Below are positions 63,923 to 64,000 of a stretch of DNA of 64,000 nucleotides, one piece after another. Both the position numbers and the translations under genes were made by a program. How positions within the stretch are numbered: the first letter of the stretch is position 1; each line of letters starts with the position of its first letter. The notes beneath the pieces are model-generated. The model saw nothing but the letters and a program-made list of their open reading frames with translations. It searched no databases and had not been told where the DNA came from. Origin of the DNA: Methanobacterium sp. (lineage in GTDB: Archaea > Methanobacteriota > Methanobacteria > Methanobacteriales > Methanobacteriaceae); NCBI GenBank assembly GCA_016222945.1, contig JACRPY010000002.1:558001-622000 (forward strand), read 5' to 3'.

Positions 63923-64000
63923 ATGAAATCAAGAACAGGAATTATAATTGGATTAATTGTAATAATTATAGTTGCAGCTTCAGCAGCAGTTTATATGCAA
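63923..64000 (+). CDS. start of an exported or anchored protein (partial)
   Basis: The gene starts with ATG at 63923 behind ggaggg and runs off the window after 26 codons. The visible part is a basic start (MKSRTG) and a hydrophobic helix (IIIGLIVIIIVAASAAVYMQ), typical of a signal peptide or anchor. Whether a lipid-anchored binding protein or another surface protein follows cannot be told. Confidence 0.6.
   Translation, partial: MKSRTGIIIGLIVIIIVAASAAVYMQ

Noticed and set aside
1..64000. tRNA, rRNA, CRISPR arrays, transposases and prophage genes
   Set aside because: I looked for cloverleaf-like GC-rich islands, regularly spaced repeats, and DDE or integrase motifs and found none that could be supported by eye.

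Overview
This window is archaeal and most likely comes from a methanogen of the family Methanobacteriaceae, probably Methanobacterium. The DNA is AT-rich. Genes carry strong purine ribosome-binding sites with many TTG and GTG starts, and promoters show archaeal TATA boxes. Several genes are typical of methanogens: a nifH-I1-I2-D-K-E-N-X cluster with the two PII genes inside it, the fused CbiS cobamide-salvage enzyme, aTrm56, a stand-alone pyruvate carboxylase B subunit, a TRAM-only protein, and PsbP-like secreted proteins. I saw no rRNA, tRNA, CRISPR array or intact insertion sequence.

Region 1 (1-17.5 kb) is core and cell-surface metabolism. It holds a PgsB/CapB-like ligase with a membrane partner, a secreted seven-repeat protein and two secreted M14/AstE-like amidohydrolases. 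These are followed by aTrm56, CobS and CbiS, a PII-related protein and a cysteine-rich secreted protein behind a long leader. Next come LarC, two paralogous membrane proteins with a C-terminal zinc ribbon, QueC, a V4R protein, a methyltransferase and pyruvate carboxylase subunit B.

Region 2 (17.8-28 kb) is the nitrogen-fixation operon. A palindrome containing GGAA-N6-TTCC, the NrpR operator form, lies just downstream of a TATA box. The NifD alpha subunit keeps its cofactor and P-cluster ligands but lacks a stretch of roughly 45 residues. A small ferredoxin and a molybdopterin oxidoreductase follow.

Region 3 (28-46.3 kb) holds Ino1, several membrane proteins, three large multi-PAS histidine kinases of the HisKA_2 type, a PsbP-like lipoprotein, a membrane phosphodiesterase, and TRAM and DUF2769 proteins.

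Region 4 (46.4-52.6 kb) has two PadR regulators, each with a perfect palindrome at its start codon. The second leads a tight run of two GyrI-like binding proteins, two small membrane proteins, a DUF3795 protein, an amidohydrolase and an alpha/alpha-toroid protein, ending at a terminator-like hairpin.

Region 5 (52.7-57.8 kb) is the most interesting part. It is a compact four-gene minus-strand operon encoding a SLOG-SLATT-like membrane protein followed by three TIR proteins. Each TIR protein has three membrane helices, and two also carry an external PsbP-like domain. All three TIR domains keep the glutamate expected for NAD cleavage. I infer a membrane-based TIR/SLOG signalling or defence system that resembles Thoeris in logic but has a receptor-like layout.

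Region 6 (58-64 kb) holds a flavin-binding protein, a PepSY-like protein, a persulfide-dioxygenase/rhodanese fusion, an ABC-2 exporter, a zinc-ribbon protein, a ribbon-helix-helix protein and the start of a secreted protein.
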